Below, one piece after another: positions 44,683 through 57,588 of a DNA stretch of 64,000 bases (the stretch's first letter is position 1; every line of letters starts with the position of its first letter). Below the pieces are notes generated by a model, which worked only from the letters and a program-made list of their open reading frames with translations, was not told the DNA's origin and searched no databases. The position numbers and the translations under genes were made by a program. Source of the stretch: Panonychus citri (lineage: Eukaryota; Arthropoda; Arachnida; Trombidiformes; Tetranychidae); NCBI RefSeq assembly GCF_014898815.1, contig NW_026515433.1:1386501-1450500 (forward strand). Direction: 5' to 3'.

Positions 44683-47600
44683 TAGGAAGAGGGCTAAGGA
44701 TAATTCGAGTGGAGAGAAAAAAATTACGAGAAATTTAGGTCATTCAGTCTGTTGTTTTGACCAAATCGACTATTGTCTTTATCTGAAGTCCAGTTGAACT
44801 TGACTGGACATTAGATTAACTAATTTATAATATTCATCATTTTCTTGCCAATTCAAGCAAAAGAGGAACAACGAAAACATCAAGATAATTAATTAACATT
44901 CACAATTAACATTAAACTTCAACAACTGAAAACAATACAATTGCCAAGTGAAAGTTTGTTATGGTTATATTAAAGCAAAACCTTTTCCTTTTCTCAGAAT
45001 CCTTTCAATTAAATTTAATCGCAATTCACTAACAATCAGCTAATTATTTCTTAGATTTACTTTTTTTTACTTCTATTTGCAAACTCACCAGATAATCTCT
45101 GAGCATATTGTACAACCACCGCTCTACATGGTAGTAATCATTATATTCAATTGTAACAATTTATTGATTCGATAGCTTGAAAAACAGGGTTAGCTTAATG
45201 TCATCAATGTTAATGTAATAATTCATTGAATAAATATCTCATCTTATTGTTGGAACTCTGAGAAAACTCAGTTTACTCAAGAAAAAAAAATTCTCTTCCA
45301 TTTCTACTGTTACTCTTACACCCACCACCCACCACTGAATAATATCAATTCCTTATTAAATCATGGAATCAATTCTAATCAGTTAAATATACAAAGAACA
45401 ATTTTCAGATACACTTTTTTATCAATTCTATTTACCCATTTTTCATCAAGTTAACCATTTCAACGATAATCATGGTGAATAAAATGAAGAATCAAAAAGA
45501 ATCACCATGATCATGATAACTGAACAACAACAATACAATTTAAAGGAAAATAAGAAGAAAAATTGACAATTTGAATACTGGGAATTCTGAGAATTCTGGA
45601 AAATTCATTAGAATAAAATAATCGAGAAAAATAATATTCGAAAGAAACTTTTTTTTCCACCAATTCAATTCAATCAGAATAATTAGATAATTTTAATCAT
45701 TCCAGGAATCCATTTTAAAATGACAATCAAATTGATTCTGTTGCTCAACTATCAATGAATAATAAGACTCATCAATTTTTAACCGAAACAATTAACTATT
45801 CATTATATTGGAACAATCTAATTACTGGTTAATATATAAATCAAGTTACGATGATAATTAACCTAAATTAATTGTAACTCTTGACCCATCACTGGACTCA
45901 CTTTGATCAACATTATTGAGCTTCAATATGTTACCATTGAGATTTGAAGCTCAATTAAATCATAATAACGTTGAATAATTAACGATAATATGAATGATCA
46001 ATGATTAATAAGATAAAATTATATAATTGTAATTTAAAAACGGAAGTTGATTTGTTTTCTAATTAAGTTAATTAGTCCAATTACCTTAAGTTTTTTTTTT
46101 ACCTTAATTAGTGACCACTACATAGACTCAAATAAAAGCAACTCTATCATTAAGTAAATATAATCATGATGATGATTATATTCACATGATTAAATTGATG
46201 ATTATAATTAAACTGATAACTTTACTCTTGGAATGAGTTAGTTGATTAAATTGTTGTTTCATTTGATTGTAAGTGAATAGATTGAATTTGTGTTAATCTT
46301 TGATTCAATTTCTTCAGAGAATTGGAATCATGAGTAACATTGAATTTCCTTTGTTTTTTTATTATGAGAAATTCAGTAACATCATGATGATTATTCACAA
46401 TAATGGAACCAATAGTTTTCCAATATTGAGATTAAATTTCAATTGTTTTTAAGTCCAATGGGAGAGTGGAAATGTTGTCATGATAATGAGATAAAACAAA
46501 GAGAATGAAATTTCATCATTCCAATGAGATTCATGATGGAACTTTTTTCCCCCCGATAAACTCATCAAAATGTGATAAACAATAAATGCTAAAAATTTAA
46601 TGAGTCTTGAAATTACAGTTAATATAATTCATTGATAATCAGATTGACATATATTAGTTTATGTGTGTGGGTGGATCAGGGGGAGGAAATTATCACCATG
46701 ATAATACATGTATGAGTTTCCATTTCAATTGAATTTCCAGTTAACGATCAAGACCAAACTGATATTCAATTCAATTCAATTCAATTTGAGGTTTGAAACT
46801 TTTTTCTTCCTGGTAAAAGATATTAAAAAGATTTGGAACTTTTTTTTCATATAAATATAACATTTACATGATGATCATGATACTTTTCCCTTTGTAATAT
46901 TCATCAGGACATTCAAAATTCAGCAATGAATCAGTGTGAAGCTGACAAGGTCCACGAATAGAGGAAAATACTACCTACGAATTGACCTTAATAGTGTCTA
47001 TTTTTCAGTGAACAATAATCATTATCTATTTCATGGTAACATGGGAAAGAAAAAAGAGATTTCCAGTCCGAACCATTTGCTTTTTTATATCTTCTCCATC
47101 ATCATAATCTCTCTTGTTTCCTTTTTGCTTTTCCACTGATATAACTTTCTTTCCCTATTATCCTCATCATCATCTTCACCCAGAACTTATATCATCAAAT
47201 CTCCTTCTGTTCAGTTTAGATTCAGAATTGAACTTATCCAAACCATAAGAATATCGCTCAACGATTTCATGGTTACTGTTCATTTAATTAGTGGATCATT
47301 TTTTCCCATTTCTCTTCCAGTCTATTCACTGAGTCAACTATTCTTATTCATGGTGATTTTCGTGATAGTTAACCAATAAAACTAATCAGTTCTGTGAAAA
47401 GAATCACCTTTCTGGGAAATGATTTCCATGGAAAAAAGCAACAATAATCAGAATGATCATTAATTCATTTTCTCGAGATGATTAACTCAAATTTTCAAAA
47501 TCATTAACCAAATTAACTTTTCACCCTGATGATTGCATGAAACTTTTCATTAATAATCAAACTGTTATCATGATAACTTTTTGAGCAGCATAATAGTCAC

Positions 47601-48927
47601 CATGATTTATCAACACTCCAATATATTTTTTTTTTCGTATCTTCCCTGAGTATTATATTCATAGGAAACATCATGTTGTTACAATGAATTATTAGTTTCC
47701 AGGGTTCATGTTTTCCTTTCATGATAAACTTGAAACAAAAGATTCATGAAACTTATTCAAAAAAGATCCTGAATTAAGGGTGAAACAATTTAACTTGTTC
47801 AATTATGAGAAAATTGAATTAACTTTAGTAGATATTTTTTTCTTGCTGGAGTAAAAATTTCATCCAGAGTTCATGATTTATTCAGGTAACTATTGTTATT
47901 ATCATGAACTTTATTGTTTCCTTGATCTTAGATGAAATCAACTGATTTAATTAAGATGAAAATCAATTTCCTTTAGGCAATTAGATGATTGATTATCTTC
48001 AAGTAAATGATACAGAAAGTAAAAGTTAATTGTGATTGAGTTAGTTGATTGTTTTGATAATATTGATTGAAAACTTGAAATCTCATGAAAAAGATTCAGA
48101 ATTTATCTGATATTTCAAGATTCATCATGAAGATAATGATGATCAATGATTTGTAATCAATTTTATCATTTCCTTGATTCTGTAAACTGATTTAACTTTA
48201 ATATAATGATGATATTGATGATCCTGATTATAAATGATTTATTTAAATGAGCATCAAATTGGTGAAACTTATCAATGTCACCAAAATAACTGGATCACTG
48301 AATCATCATGATCATGATGATTATCACAATTTAATTTCAAATGAATCCTTTTCTCGTAATCAATGGTTCATTTCAATGGACAATATTTAATTGAACAATT
48401 TAAATTGTTAAACAAATATTGTCAACATTAGTTAGTAATCAAAGGATGAGACGGAAGTTGAAATTGATTCAGGAAGATGAAAAGTTCATTGAAATTACCA
48501 TGAAATTTGAGAATCACCAAAATTAAAACCTTTATCATTGTCATGATATTATTTAGATTTATTCAAAAGATAATGTTAATGATTAAGTTATAAATTGTTT
48601 ACAAAGATCAACAAGACAATTTATCCTGAAAGTGATTAAATATTAATCTTTTCTTAATCGTGATTTAACAATTAAGGTCAAAAGTGAACATGAAGCCAAG
48701 GAAATTAATGGAAACCATGAAACTAATAATGTGACTTAACAGTAAATGAACAACATGGTAACTGATTAACTCGGTGGAGATAAAAAAAAGTACTAATTAT
48801 GGTGAAAAAATCGTTATCAGAATTGGAACTAAATTCTCAGGCTATTTATCATTCTTATCGTTACTTTTTGAATGTTTATTGAGGAAGTTTAGATGTGATG
48901 AGAAGATGAAGATGATTATCATCATCT

Positions 48928-48930
<3 letters not shown>

Positions 48931-48960
<30 letters not shown>
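48931..48960. repeat. (TC)n microsatellite
   Basis: Fifteen uninterrupted TC units followed by a pyrimidine-rich stretch to about 49080. Confidence 0.95.
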
Positions 48961-48963
<3 letters not shown>

Positions 48964-50580
48964 CTTACTATTTCATTCTCTCTATTCTTGATACTTGCTT
49001 TTTCCTTCCGTTTTTTTCTATCCAATTTTTTTTCTCTTTTCTTTCATCGCTATTTCTTCCTCCTTCTTCCGTTTCCGCTTCTTAAGATATTTTCTTTCTT
49101 TTTTTCTTCATATTCGCAAGACTAATTGATTAATATGTCTAATCTTTTATTTACCGCCCTCACTATATCATATTGTTATCATTTTCCCTTCTTCCTTTCA
49201 GATTTTCATTCAGATTCATCCATGGGAATTCATCATCATGCTTATCGTAATCATCTTCATCCATTAACCCTTTCCTAGCTAATGAAAATGTTAATACTTT
49301 AACTTTCAAATGATTATTTCAACTTTTGTTTTTTTATCAATCATATTAACATGATGATATTTGTCAATAAGAAATTCTGATTCATATGAAATTATCATGA
49401 TAATTTTCAATTCAATTTAAATAGAGCATCAATTTGATTTTCTCCTTTTAAATGAATACAAGTAATCAATTCAATGTAAATATTTGCTCGATATTTTCAC
49501 CCCTTTTGGTGTATGCAAATATATATTTCCACCCTGAAATTTGAGCTCAGGGAGAAAAAGTTCACTTCCTTTTCTCTGCCCCGGAATTTTCTTGATACCC
49601 CAATAGTTGATTCACATTTAATTAAATTTCAACGAAAGTTTATCTCAGAAAACTTTGCATTTCTTACATGGGGAAATTTGTATTCTCAGTTGAAAAAGAT
49701 AACATTTGAGTGTGAATTCATTCATGGTTGTGATTAGCTACCATGTTAAAAGAAAGCTGATTCAATGAGCTTATCATGTTAGAACTTTTTTTTTATCTGT
49801 TCGCTGAATCAATTTTAATAGCCTCAAGCTGTTTGCTCTTTACTTCAAGTGACAAGATGAGATCTTTATCATCATGAAAGATGGGATAACGATAATGTTC
49901 ACAGAATAATTCAGAGACGATATTCTTATCTTGGTGGAAAAAGGGTAAGTTAATCGATAACCATGGAGAAGATTTCTCAGATTCCTTGATTACTGGTGAA
50001 AGTTCAGCAATACTGATCCTGATCTCCAACTTGAGAGCAACATTTTTCCTCATTCTTAGCTCAATGGATATTCATGAGAACTGTGAATTCCATGAGATTC
50101 ATTTCAATTCCAAAGATTCAGATGCTGCTTATTTTCAATACTGTCTATAATTTTCATTGTTTTCTCAAAATTTCTGAATAAAATCTGGTGAAACTCAACA
50201 TCCATCATGGTAAAAGGTATCATTTTGTAACAAAGAAAACATTTTAATAAAATAATGATGAAAATGATGAGGATGATACTTCATGTCAATCAATTGGAAT
50301 CACTCATATTGTACTTTCAGAATAAAGAAACAAAGACAATCTTGTTGTTCATCAGAATTCCCAACAGAATTTTCAAAAAAATTCATCATGGTGATAACAC
50401 AATATTTTCTATTTCATTCCTTTTTTTTGGTGGATAAAAAAAACACGAGAAAATTATTCATTCATGGTAATATGAATTCTGAATGGTTATCGTTGGATCA
50501 AAGAGCCTTTCAATTGATCTAAATGAAATGAGACGAAAAGTTCTGGTAAAGAAGCTCGAACAATATTCTTACTATCATAT

Positions 50581-50940
50581 TGTAAGAGTATTACTTTATC
50601 GGAACACTCGATTACCGAAATCTTTAATTAGGGGCCAATCTCATATCACAGTAGATTAAGTAATTACTTAATCCACAACACAAGTGGGTAACAACAGTTA
50701 ATTAATTATGAATAGTTTTAATGTTGAATTAGGATTAACAATATGGACAAGAGTTTAACACAAAGAGATTTAATTTTAACAAGGATTAGGATTAACTGGT
50801 TCACATCAACTGACTGTTTGTCTTTAACAATCTTGTTTTTTATACCCTTTGATTAAGGTGACACTTAATCAACCTTTGATTCTGTTGGTTGTTGATGATG
50901 AGGTGAGTTTGGGGGTAAGAGCAGCTTACCTCCCCTTACA
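50581..50940 (-). repeat. TE2 3' LTR
   Basis: 360 bp. On the plus strand it starts TGTAAGAGTATTAC and ends TCCCCTTACA. It contains one GTAATTAC-centred palindrome (50654-50673). The adjoining internal side is G-rich on the minus strand (GGCGGGGGGCTC), a plausible polypurine tract. Confidence 0.95.
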
Positions 50941-50971
50941 GAGCCCCCCGCCAAAGCTGAGTGCGGACTCT

Positions 50972-53221
50972 TTAACGGGTTCGACGAGGCTTGAGAGTGA
51001 TCAATGATCGCTTACGAACCTCATCAAACTTATATGGATTAGGAACAAGATGATCTGGAGTGGGTGCGATGAAAGCTAACTCGTTGTACAATTGTCTGTT
51101 AATTTTTTGTTTTCTCTTGAATGGGTTATCATAAGCACTGAATTTAAAATGATGAGGCCAATCACCAATAACGTCCATCGTTTTATGTAACAAGGAGGCC
51201 ATGTGGTGATTAAGAGGGTAAATATAACCACGAAATCCTTTGTTCATGTTCCTGGTTTCGAACAGATTAGCTTTTATCTTCTCGATTCTTTCGAAATCAA
51301 TCAAGTACAGATATAATGAATAAGCTGAATCAATCAACGGTGAATGTTGTTTTTGTTGCAATATAACGTTAAACATGAGAAAAGCGGCGAATTTTAGACC
51401 AAGGGCTTGATTCTGACCTCGACAATTGTAATAAGAAGAGACGCAGACAATTCTAGGTAACAACTGAAGATGATCGTGAATTGATATGAATAGGTTAACG
51501 AAATCTCCTGTTTGACCAGAAACAACAATTCGATCATATTTTCTTAGTAAATCGATAACCTCTGATCTAACTTTGGTAAACTGTTTACCCCGATTAACCT
51601 CTTCCTTAGTTAATCCATGAATTTGCGTTCCGAATTCTTGATCGAGCAAAGAAGCAGCGGGATGACGAATAAACTCATGATAAACGACTCGAACATTTTG
51701 CGCGTCGATAATAGCAATCCAAATTGGAACATCTTTGATGGTACCATCTCGCATTTTGATTTTAGTATTTTCCATGTCGATTGAGCAAATAGAAAGGCCA
51801 CTGTTCTTTGCCTTTACTAGACCTTCTGAGATTTGCTTTAAATGTGAACGAGGTGGAGCCATTTCAAGGGTTACATCATTATGTCTTTTCTGAAGACGTT
51901 CTTTGTTTTTTCTTTCTTTTTGAACTTGAACTTTAAGATTATATTTAGCTGGGTTATTTTGTCTTTTGATAAACTCTCTAAATGTGTTAATGTTTTTAAA
52001 GTTAGACCTGTAACAAGCTTTCGGCGTTGGTCCTTGAGTTAGTGGTTGATAATTTATTGATGGAGATGAAAATTCTGATGAAAGAGAAGAAAAGGATGAT
52101 GATCCAGAGGTAGAAGAGGTTGAGAGCTCTGGTGATCTTGGTGGTGGATCATTCCAATGGAGATCTTCTTCCCATTCTTGTATTTCATTAGCTTCCGATG
52201 TTACCAAATTTAGATTTATATTATCACCAGGATCGTCTTCAATAATTGGTGATTCTGAGGAAGTAATTAACTTCTTCTCGTTGTTAGCAGATTGAGATGA
52301 AATCCAATTTTCAGGAATTCTTAAGGTGAATGAATCTTCTTGAACTAAATTCGGTCTCAACTTCGGTGGACAAGTGAAATAACTTGAGTACTCGTTCCAA
52401 TTCCTGGTTCTTAATAAGGGTTTATCTTTAAGGTTAGTTGTTTGTGTTGAAGGTGAAGATGATAATGATTTAGTTGACTTGTTAGATGGTTCATCTGGAT
52501 GTGGTGAAGGTGATCTTTTCTTTTCCAAGTTATTTTCCGATAGATATTTATTGTAACAAGATAGCTTGTCTATATACTGTTGATGTAAGTTCTCAAGATT
52601 AATGTATTGATGTTTTAAACTTTCTTCGATTCTCATAATGTCGTAGTTTGAAGATGTAGTTGTATCATTTGATTGGAAAATGGAACTTCCGGTGGAAACT
52701 TTGAACCTTATTTGATCAGTTCGTTTATAGCAGTTCCTAATATGATCACATAGAAAATCATAGTCACCAATTACATCACAATTTATGTTGATACATTTCA
52801 CATTAAACTTGAATAAATCACTTTTGTTGTCTTTGAAAAGGTAACAATCCTCAGGACAGGTTATGGTAAGACAGTTGAATTTTTCTCCATTAAGATTGAT
52901 TGAGTTTGTTGTTGATGAGTCAACGATTGTTAAGTTTATATAAAGTAATCAGAAAATAAGCACATTTGGAACAATACCTTAGTTCACAAGACGAACAAAC
53001 TACAGGATCTCTAACCAAATGAAGACAGAGAACACAATTATCTCGACTGGAAGGTTCATCGTTGTCCAATGATAAACAAAATCCTGGTCGAGGTCGAACT
53101 AATTGTATTGTTCGATAGAAATTTCTTCATATAAATAACGAGTATAAATCCTTTCTTTTAAAAAGTCCATATAAATGCTTAACGGGATTTGATCAGTTTT
53201 CTCAATTTGTTGAGTTGACAT
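50972..53221 (-). pseudogene. TE2 third ORF: RING/TRAF-like zinc fingers plus REX4/ISG20-like DEDDh exonuclease, two frame breaks
   Basis: An ATG at 53221 opens a short frame. The RING-like block follows in a second frame (about 52945-53110; CVLCLHLVRDPVVCSSC, then YCSKC). TRAF-type fingers and the rest continue in a third run, annotated from 52801 to 50972 (609 aa). Residues from 52801: C-rich finger C3...C8...C18...H20...C24; Ser/Pro-rich linker; exonuclease domain about 335-510 with D342 and E344 (SIDMEN), D433 (SGQTGDF), H486 and D491 (QHSPLIDSAYSLYL). This is the full DEDDh set with the H-x4-D spacing of REX4, ISG20 and related RNases. Between them VPIWIAIIDAQNVRVVYH and IHGLTKEEV match the fold. 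The frame breaks lie near 53105 and 52935. Likely a 3'-5' RNA or DNA exonuclease if translated. Confidence 0.8.
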
Positions 53222-53379
53222 TATGATTTCTTTTAGTTGATGTAAATCTGAAGGTGAAAAAGTAATCACTTTTTTCTCAAGAACGAGAGTTTATATTCCT
53301 GATTGAATTATCTCGATGATAATTTTCGAATTATAAGAAGAGAAGAAAAACAAATGAAAGAATAATAAGAATAAGAGAG

Positions 53380-53405
53380 AAAGAGAAAGTAATTACTTTC
53401 TCTTT
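53380..53405. repeat. GTAATTAC-centred perfect palindrome, 26 bp
   Basis: Both 13-bp halves pair completely about the axis 53392|53393; the arms add A/G-rich bases on the left and the exact complement on the right. Confidence 0.9.
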
Positions 53406-53577
53406 TGACACAGAACACAACAATAGAGCATATTAAGAAAAACGAAGAACCAAAATGATGAATAAAATGATCAGGTATCAAAACAAATCGATTGAAAAAT
53501 TGAATAGAATTGATTCAAAACAAGATGCGATCAATGTGATGAAAAGGATAAGATGATTATGCTGATGACGATCCAAA

Positions 53578-53599
53578 TGTAAAGGTAATTACCTTTACA
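53578..53599. repeat. GTAATTAC-centred perfect palindrome, 22 bp
   Basis: Axis 53588|53589; arms TGTAAAG / CTTTACA, different from the other copies but exactly matched. Confidence 0.9.
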
Positions 53600-53932
53600 A
53601 ACAGATGAGAACCAATTAGAAGCCAAAATTTCACTGCCGATTTTATTAACAGAAAAATGAATCAATTGAAATTTGAATTTTCAATTAACAGATTCAGAGA
53701 AAAGAAACTAATTGATGAAGTGAAGACAAAAGGAAACCAATTTGATTGTCATCTGATGTTGATTTGATTGCTGCTCAAATGGTGATGACAATTTAAAGAT
53801 TTTTTATCAATCATTTTTGAGGCAAAATCAAACAACTGATTAAATTGATCATTTTAAAAATTTTCCAATCTTTTTTATCTCTTTAGTTACGCTTAAAAAT
53901 AAAATCAATCAGTCGATCAGCAAACATCATTA

Positions 53933-53956
53933 GTGAACAAGTAATTACTTGTTCAC
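53933..53956. repeat. GTAATTAC-centred perfect palindrome, 24 bp
   Basis: Axis 53944|53945; arms GTGAACAA / TTGTTCAC. Confidence 0.9.
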
Positions 53957-54232
53957 ATTCAATTATGATAATCAACTAATTATATCTAATTTGAACGATC
54001 AAAGTTTACATACGATAATTGTATTCAAAAAATTGTCACTTGCCAATTACTCTTATCGATAATTTGATCAAGACAATTAGAAAGTATTTACTTGATTCCA
54101 ACTAATATTATTCTGTATTTTGTTTTGTAAGAAAATTTGATCAATCAATTTAATGATTTGTAGCATAAGATATGAACTGTCCAAACTCATTGACTGCAAT
54201 TGATGTGAACTAGATTGACATTCAATTCGTTT

Positions 54233-54254
54233 GTTGAAGGTAATTACCTTCAAC
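54233..54254. repeat. GTAATTAC-centred perfect palindrome, 22 bp
   Basis: Axis 54243|54244; arms GTTGAAG / CTTCAAC. Confidence 0.9.
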
Positions 54255-54938
54255 TTGAATCGACGATTTTTTTTTTGAATTCTGATAAAAGCTATGTTAG
54301 ATATCACAAATGATGAGGTTTGAATATCGATCAAAAGAGGCATAATGAGAGCTTTAAATTGGTATAAGAACAAGTATTTGCTGAGAAACGAAAGTTCGAA
54401 CTTCTCTCTATGGAAAAGCACGTGGGAAATTTTTTGCTTCTATCACCACGTAATTAATACCAATCGAAAGCTCATCACAAACTGAGTAAAATATAACATA
54501 GAAACGGGTATGCTAAGTGTTGAGGTTTTGCTACAATTTTCGAATGAAAATTTTGACTTTTGGTCGTGAAAAATATTTTTCTGCAAATTCGTTTAAAAGA
54601 TATCGAGATGATTTATAGCGCATTCGAGCGCGTGAAAACTGATCAAATCATATTATAGACAAGTGGCTTGGAGATGAACCAATTCCAAGTTATTCACAGA
54701 TGAAGTTAATTATCATCTCTCAATACAAACCAGCATGGTCAAAAAGTTGATCGGATCGGCTCTTCGAATACATCAATCGATTGGATTTCAGATGAATATT
54801 AAAAGCTAACATGGAATGAATATGATTATCTTTAGTGGTTTTCGAGTAATTTGCTGGAAACTTAATTTAACGTGAGAAACATAAATTTCCAGTAGTGAAA
54901 TGTTAGAGTTGTTAATCAGTTGTATTCAATTAAGTTAG

Positions 54939-56990
54939 TTATTCAACATGATTACTCTCGTGATTTTCATCGGTTTCCGAGGTTGAATCCATGTTGTTAC
55001 GATTTACCAATTTTAAGTGAACGAAATTTGATTTTTCCATTTTCAGTGTTTTTTGATTTATCATTTTAACCGAAGATTCTAGGACCTTAATAACGATGTA
55101 ATGACCATTGAACGAAGGTGTTAATTTACCCAAATCTTTGTGTGAAATATGAACTCGCTTTGTGACAATGTCACCAACTTTGAATGGAGGCTCTTTGGCT
55201 GTTTGGTTTTCTAACCTTTTTTGTTGATTTTGTACCATTTTCTCGTGAGTTTTTAAACGTAATTCAGAGATATTAGTGTCATCACCATGGTTAATATCTA
55301 TTTGATATTCGTTAAGAATCGGGTTGTTCGGTTGAATATTGAATAGTAGTTGATAAGGAGATGTTCCAAGGTTTTCTGAAGGTGTTGAATTATAAGCAAT
55401 GATTATCTCTCTTAGATGTTTATCCCATTCGTTACTTTTATCTGTTACCATCTTTATGCGTTGAGCAAGGACACCATTTATCCTTTCAACTAAACCTTGT
55501 GATTGAGGTCGATAAGGAGTAGACGTTTGATGAAAAATACACTGATCTCTTAGCCATTGCTTCGTTTCATCTGCTCGAAAACATGGACCATTATCCGTTT
55601 GGATCAATTTGGGTATTCCAACGAACGTTGTGATGTAGACGAAGAAATCAATCGCTTCTTTGGCTCTCTGGTTTGAATAAGCTTTAGCGAAAACAAACTT
55701 AGTCAAAACATCTACAGCAACGAAAAGATACGAATTGCGGTCTTTCGATCTTTTATAAGGACCTTGAATATCGATTTGAATACGTTCAAATGGTTGAGTT
55801 GGAATCGGCATTTCTCTCTTCACTTCGTGATTAACAGTTTTTGATTTGAACTTAATACACTTTGAACATTTTTTGATTTTGTTTCTTATAATCTCCTCCA
55901 TGTTTTGAAACCAGAAAGCTGCTTTAACTTTCTTCAACGTTGGTTTTAGTCCAAAGTGTCCACCAAGTGCATCGTTATGGTACCAATTAAACACTTTTTG
56001 AATCATTGAATAAGGTAAAACGATAGCTAATTTACTGGGAGACAATCTTCGGTATAAAATATTTTGTCGAATGATAAACTTTGAGGTTAATTCGCCTTGA
56101 TTAACTTGCTTGATTATCCTTTTAAGGTGAGCATCTTTTTGTTGTTCCGTCATAATTGTTGATTCATTTTCGATGAGTTCCGGTTGAACTGACATCAAGA
56201 TGAATCTTTCAATTGTATGATGATCCAAGGTATCAACGGAAACTTTTTCCTTGAACATGTTGATGAGCTCTTTCACCTGTAAGGTTTGTTGTTCTTTGTC
56301 GTAATTCTGATTGTCAAAATCAATAGTATCGCAATTATCATCGCATTTGTGATAAGTAATTAACTTATCACACCAATCGCGATTTTCTCTTTTCTCAATG
56401 ATGATTTCTCCATGCTGACAATAGCGTTTCTTTTCTTCAAATGCATAATGAAGATACTTATAAAAATCTTCTTCTTCAATGGTTCCTTGTTTCTTATTTT
56501 TCCATTCACTTGAGCGGGAAAAACAATCAGCGGGGTGAGTTGATCCTTTCGCATATTCGATGATATAATCAAATTGTGATAATAAAGTTGCCCATCGGTG
56601 TAAACGTGTACATTTGAATTCTATCCTTTTCAGGCTACACAAAGCATGATGATCGGAAACGACAACAAAACGCTTACCGATCAAATAGTGTTGATATTTA
56701 CGAATCCCAACGATAACAGCCAGACACTCTTTCTCTGTGATTGTGTAAGCTAACTGATGTTTAGCCAATTTAGTTCCAAAGTAACTAACAGGGCGCCAGT
56801 TATCATCTTCAAGTTGAAGTAACATCCCTCCAACTGCAACCGAACTAGCATCAACCATGAGCTTGTGTTCTTTATCGGGATCGAATTGGAGATCACACAA
56901 TCGTTCACCAATGCCTCCTAATTTTCTGCCAACAGACTGTGTGTTTAGGTAACCATTTCCACTTGTTCGATTTTTTGCTACATAATTCAA
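54939..56990 (-). pseudogene. pol: TE2 RNase H and integrase
   Basis: A 683-aa open frame separated from RT by a frame change near 56950. RNase H: D47 (LMVDASSVAVGG), E88 (TEKECLAV), D113 (VSDHHAL). Integrase: H338, H345, C375, C378 zinc site and catalytic D407, D466 (IQTDNGP), E502 (QGLVERING), with 35 residues between D466 and E502. A GD(I)V-type C-terminal domain lies near 606-640. Every catalytic residue is present, so only the upstream break disables it. A hairpin with an AATTA loop (about 56348-56372) is embedded in the coding sequence. Confidence 0.92.
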
Positions 56991-57588
56991 ATAAATCAGA
57001 TGCGAGAGTCGAATAGTTTGGAATAAACTTTGATAGGTAATTGAATAAACCTAATTGACTTTGTAGAGCTTTGATGTCCCTTGGAATCGTGAAATTTTTT
57101 AAACGTTCAACCTTATCCGGGTCAGGCTTGACTGTTCGTCCAGTTATGATGTGACCGAGAAACTTAATTTCGTTATGACCAAATTTACATTTATCTGGTT
57201 GAATCTTTAGACCATATTGTTTAATTCTCTCGAAAACATGTTTCGCATTGACAAGCAACTCGTTATAAGTTTGTCCGAATATAACAACATCATCAATGTA
57301 TGCTAAACAGCTCTTGTATAATAAATCACCAAAGATACGATTGACAAATTCTTGGAAATATGATGGACTATCAGCGAGTCCCATTGGTAAACGCTTATAT
57401 TGGTATCGTCCCACGAAGTCACAAAGGCAACTTTTTCTCTTTCAGAAGGTCTCAACTCGATCTGGTGGAATCCCTGAGAAAAATCAATAGTAATAAAATA
57501 ATTGTAACCTGCAAGCGATTGGATATAATCATCAACATTCGGCATCGGAAATTTACGTGTCCTACAAAGCGCATTCAGTTCAACAAAA
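56905..57588 (-). pseudogene. pol: TE2 reverse transcriptase in two shifted pieces
   Basis: Piece one (open 57303-57545) carries FITIDFSQGFHQIEL with the first catalytic Asp. Piece two (open 56905-57414) carries YQYKRLPMGLADSPSYF and the YIDD catalytic motif, then the connection domain. The shift between them is near 57405. Another shift near 57640 separates piece one from the upstream gag-protease frame, at a CCC run. The motifs are conserved, so the breaks are recent or technical. Confidence 0.9.

Larger units (their letters stand above)
41654..50576. other. Long gene-poor AT-rich tract upstream of PLC-epsilon
   Basis: About 9 kb without a convincing gene. The sequence is unusually rich in overlapping short words such as ATGATAAT, TCATGATAA and ATCATCATGA. 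It contains microsatellites at 44455-44474 (GAT), 44655-44682 (GA) and 48931-48960 (TC). It could be an upstream regulatory region or a large intron of a gene whose exons lie outside. The same word usage resumes after TE2 at 60979-63540, so the two stretches were one region. Confidence 0.5.
53222..54938 (-). other. TE2 spacer between integrase and third ORF, rich in palindromes
   Basis: 1.7 kb, non-coding. It carries four perfect GTAATTAC-centred palindromes (53380-53405, 53578-53599, 53933-53956, 54233-54254). The portion about 54420-54660 (ACCAATCGAAAGCTCATCAC and following) differs in style and could be a nested repeat. The spacer is five times longer than the matching one in TE1. Confidence 0.7.

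Noticed and set aside
49793..50053. 86-aa minus-strand open frame
   Set aside because: No promoter, splice partner or recognised family; within AT-rich spacer and compatible with chance.
50972..52801. Host REX4-type exonuclease gene next to a transposon
   Set aside because: It lies between the integrase and the 3' LTR of TE2, on the same strand, and a homologous ORF sits at the same position inside TE1.
54077..54421. 114-aa minus-strand frame in the TE2 spacer
   Set aside because: Low-complexity, crosses a palindrome, and shows no match to a retroelement domain.
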